From positions 47,228,993-47,292,992 of the forward strand of contig BSWB01000005.1 of NCBI GenBank assembly GCA_033239125.1: a stretch of DNA of 64,000 bases, written 5' to 3'. Position 1 is the first letter of the stretch; each line of letters starts with the position of its first letter. The notes beneath the pieces are model-generated. The model searched no databases. It saw only the letters and a program-made list of their open reading frames with translations, and was not told the DNA's origin. Shown here piece by piece: positions 46,992 through 57,830 of this stretch. Source of the stretch: Fagopyrum homotropicum (Eukaryota > Streptophyta > Magnoliopsida > Caryophyllales > Polygonaceae). The translations under genes were made by a program, and so were the position numbers.

Positions 46992-48508
46992 CGATCAAAT
47001 TTAGCATACGAGCTAAATTTGTTTAGTTTTGGTGCTAGGTTCGGGAACGACCCCGTAAAGGCCGAACGAGTCCAAGTCGACATCCGTTGATCGATTTCCG
47101 TCTTTTGACGTCGCGTGAGTATCCTTTCCCTCGATCTAGTTATATTTAGCGGTAGTATCATGCTAGGTTGGATTTAGCCTAACTTAGAGTGAATGCCAAG
47201 TAGTGGCCATGAACCTTAGGTGAGTTTTGAGGATTTATGATTGTTATAAAGCTTGAGGTGTTATTATCTTGTAAGGATTGTAAGGTGTTGAGTGTTTTGT
47301 TGATCTTGTGAGTTTATGAGGATTGAGATTATGGTTATATGTTTGTTGAGATTGTGGTGACTAGGACGAGAGTATCCTAGCATGTGTTGTGATGGTTATG
47401 ACCTTGTGAGATCGTGAGGACTAGGAGTTTCTTTATCCTAGTATGTGTTATGGTTTATGATCTTGGGAGATCATAGGGTCTAGAAGTCTAAGGACTTCTA
47501 GCGTGTGTTGAGTGTGATGTGAGCATGAGAGATTCTAGGATGCGTCCCTAGAATGTGAGTCAAATGATCTCGTGTAGATCATTTGTGTAGAAGTCTTAGA
47601 CTTCTTGAGTTGAGCGAGTTGTTGATATAGTATCTTCTTGTGAGCAGGTTGTGGACTCCTTCCCAAGGGAAGCGAGAGTGTTGTGAGTTGAGTGTGGCGA
47701 TAAGGTAAGTCTCCGGACTTACTTAGCTCGTATTCCTTGTATTAGCATTGATGTGTGTTTGGTGGTGTGTGTTTATTCTTTATTGTTTATAACAACTGAA
47801 CCGGTAATAGGACCACCGACCTTATACTATTTTGGCCCAAGTGTATGATAACGGGCGGTGACATCATCTGCCTAGCTCTTGCGAGAGTCTAGGAGGTTCT
47901 TGGCGACTAGCCCGTGCTGGTTAGATGGTCGGAGGCATCCGTACCGTTCCACGCCGGTAAGTAGGGACCGAGGCGGGACCACGGTGGTCTCGTGTCACAA
48001 ACCTAAGTTGAATTAGAACGGGATACGACCTAATAATAACAAAGATAATAAACCGGGTTGATGTGCTTTTATGTATGTTGTATGCTTGTGATGAGATTAT
48101 TTGTGTATGTGCCTTTCCCATTAATTCTAATGTTTGGAATGTGAGCTAACGGTTTTATACCAACTGTTGTAGATTGCATTGCAGGTTAGGATTGCGGCCG
48201 AGAGATCCGGAAGAGTGGGCAGCCGGGGTTCCGTACATTTTAGGATTGGGTTTTGGGTGGAGTCGAGTTTGAGCATTGTAATTATTGTATGTTTTATGGC
48301 GTTAGCCTTTGGGGTTGTATTTTCGGCTGAAGTCCTTTGTTGTATTCTTCCGGGTTTTTCTTTTCATTGCATAAAAATGTATTTCGTTTTGGCCTTTATT
48401 TGTGCCTTGTTGCAAGATCCGGTGAAATTGTTGTCAAGCTAAGGGTCGGGACCCACTGTGAGGTCCCAACCCGTAGCATCCCGAGTCCCGCGGATTCGGG
48501 GTGTTACA
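45471..48508 (+). repeat. Array LTR 2, 3038 bp (shared middle LTR)
   Basis: This is both the right LTR of the first internal region and the left LTR of the second. Wherever LTR 1 and LTR 3 differ, LTR 2 agrees with one or the other; I found no private change by eye apart from the AT run, about 31 bp long. Its palindrome is at 47705-47722. Confidence 0.92.
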
Positions 48509-51500
48509 AAAGTGGTATCAGAGCGAGGTTGACAACAATGGCACTCGCAATCTTCTAAAGGCCGAATTAGGAATAAACAGAACCCTTCGGGTTCTGACCT
48601 TTTTGTTTTAAAATTTACATGCATGAGTCGGGGTAGAATGTACGGATCACCACTCCTTCCGCGGATCTCGGCAGCATAGTTTATTGGAATTTTAGTATTT
48701 ATATGTATATATTATTTATGTAGATATGTATAGTATATGTGGATTATAGTTATGCATGATGGACATGATTTATGTGTATATTTGTATATGTGGATGATTA
48801 TATGTTTTGGACCTTGTATTGTTATAATGAAGTGTCGGATGCGTGATATTAGTAGTATTATGGACTTAGGAATTATATACTTATATATACGTATTCTTAT
48901 TATATATAGTAGCATATGAAGTAATGAGACCTTTTAGCTAAGATGATAGTATGATAAAATTACCTTGGATGACGCCGTTTGGCTCGGGATAGTTTACATA
49001 TAAGGATGAATATGCTCAAGTACCGAGTTGAGTATCACGTTAAACACCTTGCTGTTTCTTGGGCTCCTTTAGAGGACGTCAAAGCAAACCTATGAAGACT
49101 AAAGAGGACATTAACGGCAAGGACGAACAAGTAGAAGGAAACTCTAAACAACTAAAGAGAAAGCGAGATGGAGACATTAAAAATAAAGGGAGCAACATTA
49201 ATGTGCGGAAGCTGGTCCAAAGAAGCCATGATGGAAAGACGACGAGACCAAGAGAGATAGTGAACTTAAGTTCTTCTAGAAGACGCGTGGACAACTAAAG
49301 ATACAAATCGAGGAGGAGATGGATACATTATAGCAAGGTTAAAAGTTGTGTTCTACTAAGAGGCGAAGTTTTCTTTTGGCGCTCCTAAGCATTTGAGTCA
49401 AGATGGGAAGAGTGATCGTACCATTTGCTAAAGATTTAAGATACCGTGAGTTAAGCTTACGAGGTACCAATAAGTGAAGTGTTAACATTACTAGAGTTAT
49501 GAGAAGAAGGGCATGGTGGGGATTCACATGGAGTTGACCAATTTCCGTTATGATGATAAGGCTAAGAATTGCCAAGAAGGATGAAGTGTGTATAAATGAT
49601 GATCCCAAGAAGATGAAAGAAGAAACAAGGAGCTTTTATTGAAGGACTTAAGATACCGACCAAGAGAAATGCGAGAGGATACTGACTAACGTTAGAGATG
49701 TTGAGAAGACACATTTACAAGATATCACGAGAGAACAATTAAGCCAATGTAAGCGGGGCGTGTGAAACAATAAGGCCAAGAAGATATAGTTATCTTATAA
49801 AGAAACGAAAGCGTGAAATGAAGAAGGAACTATTTAAGATAGAGTACCCCGAGGAGGGTAACCCTCATGAGAATGGTAACATGAGAAGTGTAGTAGAATA
49901 ATAAGTCGTTGACATCGGAGAAAGTCGGATACAAGTTAATCGGTGATAACTAAGAACCCACAGGTGCGTGTTGTCTATTGGTGAGTGTAGAGGGGATGAG
50001 TAAACAAGATTATGGGCCTACAGAGGATCGACAACAAGAGCTTAAAGTATTCGTGATGGTTCAATGTCAGCAATAAGGATTTATATCAACGGAAGTGAAA
50101 ATGTTATAATCAAGTAGCATTGGTGGGTTCAAGCATATGACTGTAACCGACCTCCCGGGGAGTGATTGTAATGATCCTTTACAACCTTCTTCGGTCATGA
50201 GAACAACATATGGGAGATCGACCCGGATTAGAAGTTCTAAGGTTTGATCATGGTAAAGGCAACTAGTAGATCAAGAGGAAGGTGATATTTTCATTGTTTG
50301 TGGTGCGTAGACGGGAGTATAATAAGGGGATGCATAGTATGTTCATTCTAATGAAATGGAGGGTATGTTTTCGCGAAAAAAAAAATGAGAGAGAGAGCCG
50401 TCAAACTCACACAAAAGAGCCATGGTGGCTCTGGTGTGCAAGAGAGGACCTAGATTAGGGCAACACTTCAAGCTTGGAATTACGATGTTAGTGATTGGTG
50501 GAGTAATGAGTGGATATTTTTGTGATTATGGTTGAGAATTTTGCCTGAAGGCATACAAGTACAGTTGTGAAGTTGTTTATGGATAGCAAGAGGTACATAA
50601 GGTGGTCAACGAGCGTAAGAGAAGACTGAGGTTTTGAAGTTTGATAACGATATGAGATGTATAAGGAGTACATGAAAGGTTGAGGTTAGACCATCTACGG
50701 TCGGTTTGACATTACAAAAAAAAAATGAAGTATAAATTTCTACGCCTACTTGAAGAAAAGATGTCTATGGTGAAAGCTTATGTAGAAGACCAAGAGCTCC
50801 TTCCATATGTTGGGATGTCAGGGAAAGCGAAGAAGATAAGGTCAATTGTTTTGAAGCACGGTTAAGTCATGCAGTTTGGACCCTTATGGCCGCACATAAG
50901 TGAGAAACCTTAGAAGATTTTTTACAACCATGTCATCGAGGAGGGAGAATGAAATTAAGAGAAAAGAATACTTAAATAAGGCTACAAGAGTCAGAAGACT
51001 CGAGCAAGTCTCTCGAGTTCAAGAGATAAAGGATCTCGGAAAGAAGACGGTAAACATTGTAGCTAAAGATGGAACAAGACACGTGTTTAAGGGACGTCAC
51101 CCCAATAGATCGAGGTAGATCATTAGTATCATGACCACTTGTAAAGTGATAAGACAAGATTGTGTCGGTTATTACGATGTGTGACGGGAAGAAAAAAGAT
51201 GAAGGCTGAGATATCACGGATTCCGATACGTCAGAATGTGGAATTTTCCACTAAGGTCGAGCTTGATTTAATCCCGATGTCTAAGGCGTCGTATGAAATG
51301 ACACTTGTGCAGAGACATGTGTTGTGGAAACAAGTGAAGGAGCAATTGCAAGAACTTATCGATAAGATTTCACTAGAAATTAGTGAAATGCTATGGGGAA
51401 CTCCGAATGCTATCTTAAACTCTTAATTTGAAGTTGTTATGTAGAACACCAATTTGCGAAAAGAGAGAAGTTTATCTCCGTTGTACATCGATTACAGTGA

Positions 51501-52728
51501 GTTGAGCAAGATGACAATGAAGGACAAGTATCCCTTACCACGGATTGATGATCTACTCGACCAATTGCATGGGTCAATAGTCTCTTCTAAAATTTATTTA
51601 AGGGTTGATTGCCACCAATTGAGAATCCGGGATCAGGATATTGCAAGTACGGCAGTCCGTATAAGGTATGGTCACCATGAGCCTGTAGTGATGTCATCTG
51701 GGCTTACTAATGCCCCGTATAAGATATTTTGATCTACTCTCGAAGAAGAGAGAAGTTGTATGACAAGATGTCTTGGGATGACAACCCCGAAGGACGTGGA
51801 AGAAGTTACAAGATTTTTGGGATGTTGGTCATTACCGGATTTGAGAAGAGATTTTTTTTTCAAAGTAACACCATCTATGACTAACCTATTCTGGACGACA
51901 ACGAAGATTTAAGTGGGACAAAAAAAAAAAAAAAATTTTGACATTGTAGTTGTTAAGAGTTAAAGAGGAGATTTATTGGTGCATTTGCTTTGGAATTTTG
52001 CCTAGAGGTATGATGGGTTTGACATGTACAAGTTATTCCGCAAGACAAGGTCTTGATCGAGTATTGAGGAAAGATGTAAAAGTAATAGCATACGTGACTC
52101 GTTAGTAGAAGCAGTGTGGAGTGAAATACTTCCTTCATTACTTGGAACTTGCAACAAGAATTGAGGAAAACGTAACATCAAAGTTTGGTATGACAAGAAC
52201 CAAAGCCAATGGTGTAAATGGGAAGTTCGATCTTCTTTGTTAGAGACAAGCAAAGAGAAACATAATGGAAATGTTGCACTGAGATATATACCCGAAAAGG
52301 AAGATGAATTTCCGATATATCGGATCCTTTTGAGATCTTAGTGCGAGTTGGAGAAGTGTCTTATAAGTTGGTGTTGCCGCCAAGAGTAGAGAGTTTTCAC
52401 CCGGTGTTTCATATGTATCAGTCGAGAGGGTACATGCATGATTCGAGACGTGTGGTTAGTTATGGTGATTTAGTCGCAGAGCAAGAACCGAAGAGGCTAA
52501 AAGGAAGACGGAGTATAGTATCTTTGGTTGAGTTATGTATAGTTTGTGCCTTGTGTGTGAATGTGTTATATGACCGGTAATATCTTGTGATGGTAGTTTG
52601 AGCAGTTTGTGCATATAGATTAGAAGGTCTAAGCCTTCCTAGTTGTGTGTTTATACATCGGCCTTAGGGACAGAGAAGTTGAACGCATCGCAAGTTTCGG
52701 GACGAAACTTGTTTTTAGGGGGATCTAA
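48509..52728 (+). mobile_element. Array internal region 2, 4.2 kb, non-autonomous
   Basis: Duplicate of 41252-45470, with about five substitutions (for example near 50399, 50427, 50647, 50711 and 52327) and a small A-run change. Primer-binding site 48513-48524; palindrome 52692-52710; polypurine tract 52717-52723. The same Lys/Arg-rich frame lies at 49059-49298. Confidence 0.87.
50900..52580 (+). pseudogene. Degenerate gypsy pol in array internal region 2
   Basis: Same broken pol as 43642-45322, with identical gaps and stops: linker 51040-51180, RT entry 51160-51426, RT palm 51454-51732, integrase end 52341-52580. The catalytic RT motif and integrase core are absent here too, so the damage predates the duplication. 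Confidence 0.85.
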
Positions 52729-54211
52729 TGTAACACCCCATTTTATTAGGCGCGTTTTCGATATTTATTTCCCTACTTTTATCGATATTTTAATAGCTTA
52801 AATAGTTTTATGCGTATTTTGACCCATATAATTATTTTCTGTATTTTATTTCGGAAAAGTTTTCCGATCCGAAAGTTTAGTTTAGTTCGTTTCAATCGAG
52901 TTTATTTTATGTTATTATCTTTCTCCCTATTTCTTTTTTTTTTTATTCTATTGTTTTGTCTTTCCGCTTGTCTCACTCAGAGACTTGCCTTACCTCCTGT
53001 GATCATTGCCACCTACCTATGCCTGCTGCTGCTAGGTCCAGACCGACCCCTCGTTGCACTCATCTCCCCTCTTTGGATGATCTCGCAAGCAAGTGTCTTC
53101 CTGTAAACCTCTCCTCATCTCTCTCTCGTACAGCTTCGATCTCTCCCTCTATTAGCCTCAAATTCTCATTCCTTCGTCTCCCAAGCTGCAACCACCTGAG
53201 GTGCCCTTCTCTCCTGTACTTGGAAGCAAACACTCCCAAACTCTCCTTCGAACCTCCCTCTTGCTCAGATACACTTCTCCTCTGCTGCCTTACCTCAGCC
53301 AAGCTGCAACCCTTGGAGCCGCCACGCCGACCGCCTTGCAACCACCATCCTCTGCAACTAGGAAGAACAGGGAGCCTCACCTCCATCTCACCTTTCTCCC
53401 TCTTCTCTTCTGTCGAGCCTCACCGAAGAGCCCTCTGTCGTTGCACCTCAACTGGAGCCTCTCAACGAGCCACAATCAGCCCCACCTCTCGGTTCTCATA
53501 GCTCCGCATCCGCCGCCTTGAGAAGCCTCAATTTCCGACAAGAACAAGCATTGCAAGACGCATCAAATTCAGATCCTGGTTCAGATTCAATTACCAGTTC
53601 AAAGGGGGAAGTTTTTGTTTTTGAAAATTGTGGAGATGCAGCTTAATCTAAGGAGGGTGATTCGGGAACCATTGTCGATCTCTTCTCCTCTCTTCTGCCC
53701 TCCTTCTCGACTCTATCCCTCCTCCCCTAACCGGAAGCTCGCCCTGCAGTTTGGTGCTCCATCTGTTGTCAAGCCACCAGGGGAGAGCATGAGAATCCCA
53801 GCCTCGCAGTCGCCACCTTAGTCCGTCGAGAAGCCCGTCGGGAGAGCCCTTGCAAGCCAACAGAACCACCGGCCCTTTGTTGTTTGCCTGCCTCCAAGCC
53901 GCCGCCGCCGCCATCCCTGAAGGATTGAAGGGTGAACGCGTTTTAAAAACCCTTCTTCAAAATTTGAGCGGGCCCCACTCCTTTTTAATGTAATTACAAC
54001 TTATACCCCATATTTCTATTTCGGGTTTTGACCCCTAATTTCGGGACTTTGTAATTATATCCCTACAACCCATATTTTTATTTTGGATTATGGCCCAAGC
54101 ATTTGATTACGGATTTATGACGCATGTTGTGACATTGGGTATTTTGCCTCGGAAAATATTTTAGCGGGATTTTAACCTCGGTTTTTAAAACAAGTTTCTT
54201 AGAGTTATATG

Positions 54212-54245
<34 letters not shown>

Positions 54246-55762
54246 CGATCAAATTTAGCATACGAGCTAAATTTGTTTAGTTTTGGTGCTAGGTTCGGGA
54301 ACGACCCCGTAAAGGCCGAACGAATCCAAGTCGACATCCGTTGATCGATTTCCGTCTTTTGACGTCGCGTGAGTATCCTTTCCCTCGATCTAGTTATATT
54401 TAGCGGTAGTATCATGCTAGGTTGGATTTAGCCTAACTTAGAGTGAATGCCAAGTAGTGGCCATGAACCTTAGGTGAGTTTTGAGGATTTATGATTGTTA
54501 TAAAGCTTGAGGTGTTATTATCTTGTAAGGATTGTAAGGTGTTGAGTGTTTTGTTGATCTTGTGAGTTTATGAGGATTGAGATTATGGTTATATGTTTGT
54601 TGAGATTGTGGTGACTAGGACGAGAGTATCCTAGCATGTGTTGTGATGGTTATGACCTTGTGAGATCGTGAGGACTAGGAGTTTCTTTATCCTAGTATGT
54701 GTTATGGTTTATGATCTTGGGAGATCATAGGGTCTAGAAGTCTAAGGACTTCTAGCGTGTGTTGAGTGTGATGTGAGCATGAGAGATTCTAGGATGCGTC
54801 CCTAGAATGTGAGTCAAATGATCTCGTGTAGATCATTTGTGTAGAAGTCTTAGACTTCTTGAGTTGAGCGAGTTGTTGATATAGTATCTTCTTGTGAGCA
54901 GGTTGTGGACTCCTTCCCAAGGGAAGCGAGAGTGTTGTGAGTTGAGTGTGGCGATAAGGTAAGTCTCCGGACTTACTTAGCTCGTATTCCTTGTATTAGC
55001 ACTGATGTGTGTTTGGTGGTGTGTGTTTATTCTTTATTGTTTATAACAACTGAACCGGTAATAGGACCACCGACCTTATACTATTTTGGCCCAAGTGTAT
55101 GATAACGGGCGGTGACATCATCTGCCTAGCTCTTGCGAGAGTCTAGGAGGTTCTTGGCGACTAGCCCGTGCTGGTTAGATGGTCGGAGGCATCCGTACCG
55201 TTCCACGCCGGTAAGTAGGGACCGAGGCGGGACCACGGTGGTCTCGTGTCACAAACCTAAGTTGAATTAGAACGGGATACGACCTAATAATAACAAAGAT
55301 AATAAACCGGGTTGATGTGCTTTTATGTATGTTGTATGCTTGTGATGAGATTATTTGTGTATGTGCCTTTCCCATTAATTCTAATGTTTGGAATGTGAGC
55401 TAACGGTTTTATACCAACTGTTGTAGATTGCATTGCAGGTTAGGATTGCGGCCGAGAGATCCGGAAGAGTGGGCAGCCGGGGTTCCGTACATTTTAGGAT
55501 TGGGTTTTGGGTGGAGTCGAGTTTGAGCATTGTAATTATTGTATGTTTTATGGCGTTAGCCTTTGGGGTTGTATTTTCGGCTGAAGTCCTTTGTTGTATT
55601 CTTCCGGGTTTTTCTTTTCATTGCATAAAAATGTATTTCGTTTTGGCCTTTATTTGTGCCTTGTTGCAAGATCCGGTGAAATTGTTGTCAAGCTAAGGGT
55701 CGGGACCCACTGTGAGGTCCCAACCCGTAGCATCCCGAGTCCCGCAGATTCGGGGTGTTACA
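52729..55762 (+). repeat. Array LTR 3, 3034 bp
   Basis: It starts TGTAACACCCC (G to A relative to the others) and ends with CCGCAGATTC (again G to A) before GTGTTACA. About eight private substitutions separate it from LTR 2. Its AT run is the shortest of the three, about 27 bp. Palindrome at 54959-54976. Confidence 0.92.
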
Positions 55763-56263
55763 TCTAAAATAGATCTCCAAAATATATGATCTTCCTTCCA
55801 AAAATCCAGCCCAAAAATATAAGATCTCACTTTCCAAAAATAAAAGATCTTAGCCAAATAAAATATATCTCGCCGCGTCCAGGGTGTTCACCTCGGTCGG
55901 GGCGCTCCTCAAGATCACCTCGGTAGAGGTGACTCTGTGGTCAACCGAGGTGAATCTCAGTTGAAGGTGAAATCTCTCAAATCTGGTCCAAAGTAAATCT
56001 TCTTTGTTAATTCCTTACTTCTTGAGTTCTTCCTTAAGCTCCAGAATGTAGCTTCAATGACTCCTTAGCTCCTTTAGCTCCATTTTAGTCCAAAATGTGC
56101 CATTTTACCTACGATTACAACGAAACTTGGTGTAGACCTCGATTCCCGTAAAGGTAGATGAAACGACAATATAATCACATAATATACATTCAAACATGCA
56201 GATTATTGAAGATAAAACGTCTAAACAAGTACCAAAATATAGATTATAATTCATGCTATCAAC
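55763..56263. repeat. Unclassified LTR-like repeat, right part
   Basis: Continuation of the repeat at 36854-38205 beyond the array. AATATATC/AAGATCT-type wording flanks both sides of the insertion. It carries ACCTCGGT/ACCGAGGT motifs in both orientations near 55890-55955. It ends around ATGCTATCA, after which gypsy LTR sequence resumes. Confidence 0.45.
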
Positions 56264-57015
56264 TAGTAATTCTACGGACTTACTTAGCTGGCTTCTTGTA
56301 TGAGTGTGATGTGGATGAGTAGTGTTTGTTAGTTATGATAAACAACAAAACTGGATTAGGCCGACCTTATTATATTACGTAATTGACCCAAGTGTATGAT
56401 AACGGGTTGTGACATCACTGCCTAGTTCTTGCGAGACCTAGGAGGTTCCCTGTACCAGCCCAGACAGGTAGACGGTCAGATGCTTTAGCACCATTCCTCG
56501 TTGGTAAACGGGATCAGGGGCGAGGTTTGGGAATCCCTTGTGTCACAAAATAAGTATCATTAGTAATGACATATCACCTAATTAAAGATAACAAAAGGAA
56601 TGAGTGTTGCATGATAATTGTGTATCTTGTGTGTTTGTGCTTTTACCTTTATACTTTTGCATAGAAGGTTAGCTAACGATTTTATACCGCTTGTAGATGC
56701 CTTGCGGGTTAGAGAGGCGATCGAGTTATCCGGCGGTAGTGGGCAGCCGGGGTTCCGTGCATATAGGATGGGACTGTTATCATTTTATTGCACGACTGTT
56801 GAGACTTTTGTTGTTACTTTAGTTTTGAGAATTGGCTGGATTGTTTTCAAATTTGTACCTTTTTCTTCCGCTCATGCTATAAAACTATGTGTTTTGCCTT
56901 TTTATTTGTGCCGTGTTGTAAGGTCCGATGAAGTTGTTGCTAGGCTAAGGGCCGAGACCCATTGTGAGGTCCCAACTCGTATCATTCCGAGTCCTTTAGG
57001 AATTGTGGTGTTACA
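56264..57015 (+). repeat. 3' part of an interrupted gypsy LTR
   Basis: It starts inside the LTR at the TACGGACTTACTTAGC motif. It contains GACCCAAGTGTATGATAACG and ends GTGGTGTTACA after a degraded terminal block (ATTCCGAGTCC). Its left part is probably the stretch around 36736-36853, separated by the nested insertions. The frame at 56618-57076 has no family signal. Confidence 0.7.
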
Positions 57016-57380
57016 ATATGGTCTCAAAGCAAGGTTGGCAACAACGGCACTTGCTATCTTCAAAAAGGCCGAATAAACAAATAAACAGAAACCGTAAGGG
57101 TTCCGAACTTTTTAAATGAATTTTTGTTTTCAAAACCATGAGCATAAATGGGTTGGGATAGAATGCACTGGCCGCCACTACCTCCGCTGAACTCGATGGC
57201 ATAGTTTATTGGACTTTTGTTATAACTTGTGTTTAGTAGTTACATTGTGACCTTTAGAATTAACCTAGTGTAATAAGATAGTTATGTCCTTACTAGCAAT
57301 TAAAATAGTCTTACATCAATCACATCTCTACTAGATGGCACGTATGAGAGCGACAACTTACGTTGGACGAGGAGGGGGCC
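57016..57380 (+). pseudogene. Gypsy primer-binding site, leader and first 15 gag codons
   Basis: A degraded primer-binding site, TGGTCTCAAAGC (57019-57030, two changes from the norm), is followed by a leader like that at 35354. ATG at 57335 opens MARMRATTYVGRGGGRR, matching the gag start at 35788. The frame breaks after GGCCGACG, where an orphan piece of the 9.56-kb unit begins. Confidence 0.75.
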
Positions 57381-57830
57381 GACGTATGAATAAAAAGCTT
57401 AACATATGCATGGAGTATAGTTGCGTGAGAAAAAATCGTTCACTTCATCTGAATTTGGAGTTGTCATAACATTCACATATTATTAGTGTTTCTATGTTAA
57501 TTGTTTTTTAGAGTGCACTTCGTCCTTCAACTTCTTTCATCCTTATATTCAAACCGGTATTGTATATTTGTTAAATAGAGATGACATTGTGTCGATCATA
57601 TAATTGTAAGGAAAATATATTTCTCGGTTTGAACCGTGATCCGATTCCACACCCCATCTTTTGATATTGAAGAGAATCAATTGTCTGACATATGCAATCT
57701 CGAACAAGTGTTAAGGAATTGTGTGGTTGTGCACTCCACATATAACTCTCAATGTCCATTTTTGAAGCTTCTCTTACGACCCTCGAGTTCGAACATACAC
57801 CTGTTATTCTTCAACCTCACGTAGCTAGTT
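57381..57830. repeat. Orphan 450-bp piece of the 9.56-kb unit
   Basis: It corresponds base for base in length to 2146-2595 at about 95 percent identity. The left junction shares GACG with the gag sequence it joins. The right edge is where the next LTR inserted after CTAGTT. The two overlapping 62-codon frames on opposite strands look accidental. Confidence 0.85.

Larger units (their letters stand above)
38201..55767 (+). mobile_element. Tandem LTR retrotransposon array (LTR-internal-LTR-internal-LTR) with flanking TCTAA
   Basis: Three LTRs (38206-41251, 45471-48508, 52729-55762) alternate with two internal regions (41252-45470, 48509-52728), all in one orientation, period about 7.26 kb. TCTAA precedes the first LTR (38201-38205) and follows the last (55763-55767), as a 5-bp target-site duplication would. 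One caution: each inner LTR is also preceded by ATCTAA from the internal region. The array probably arose from a single insertion by exchange between LTRs. All parts are nearly identical between repeats, so the event is recent. Confidence 0.88.

Noticed and set aside
56618..57076. 152-codon frame at the right-hand interrupted LTR
   Set aside because: It crosses the LTR end and the primer-binding site, so it cannot be a gene of the element. No motif.
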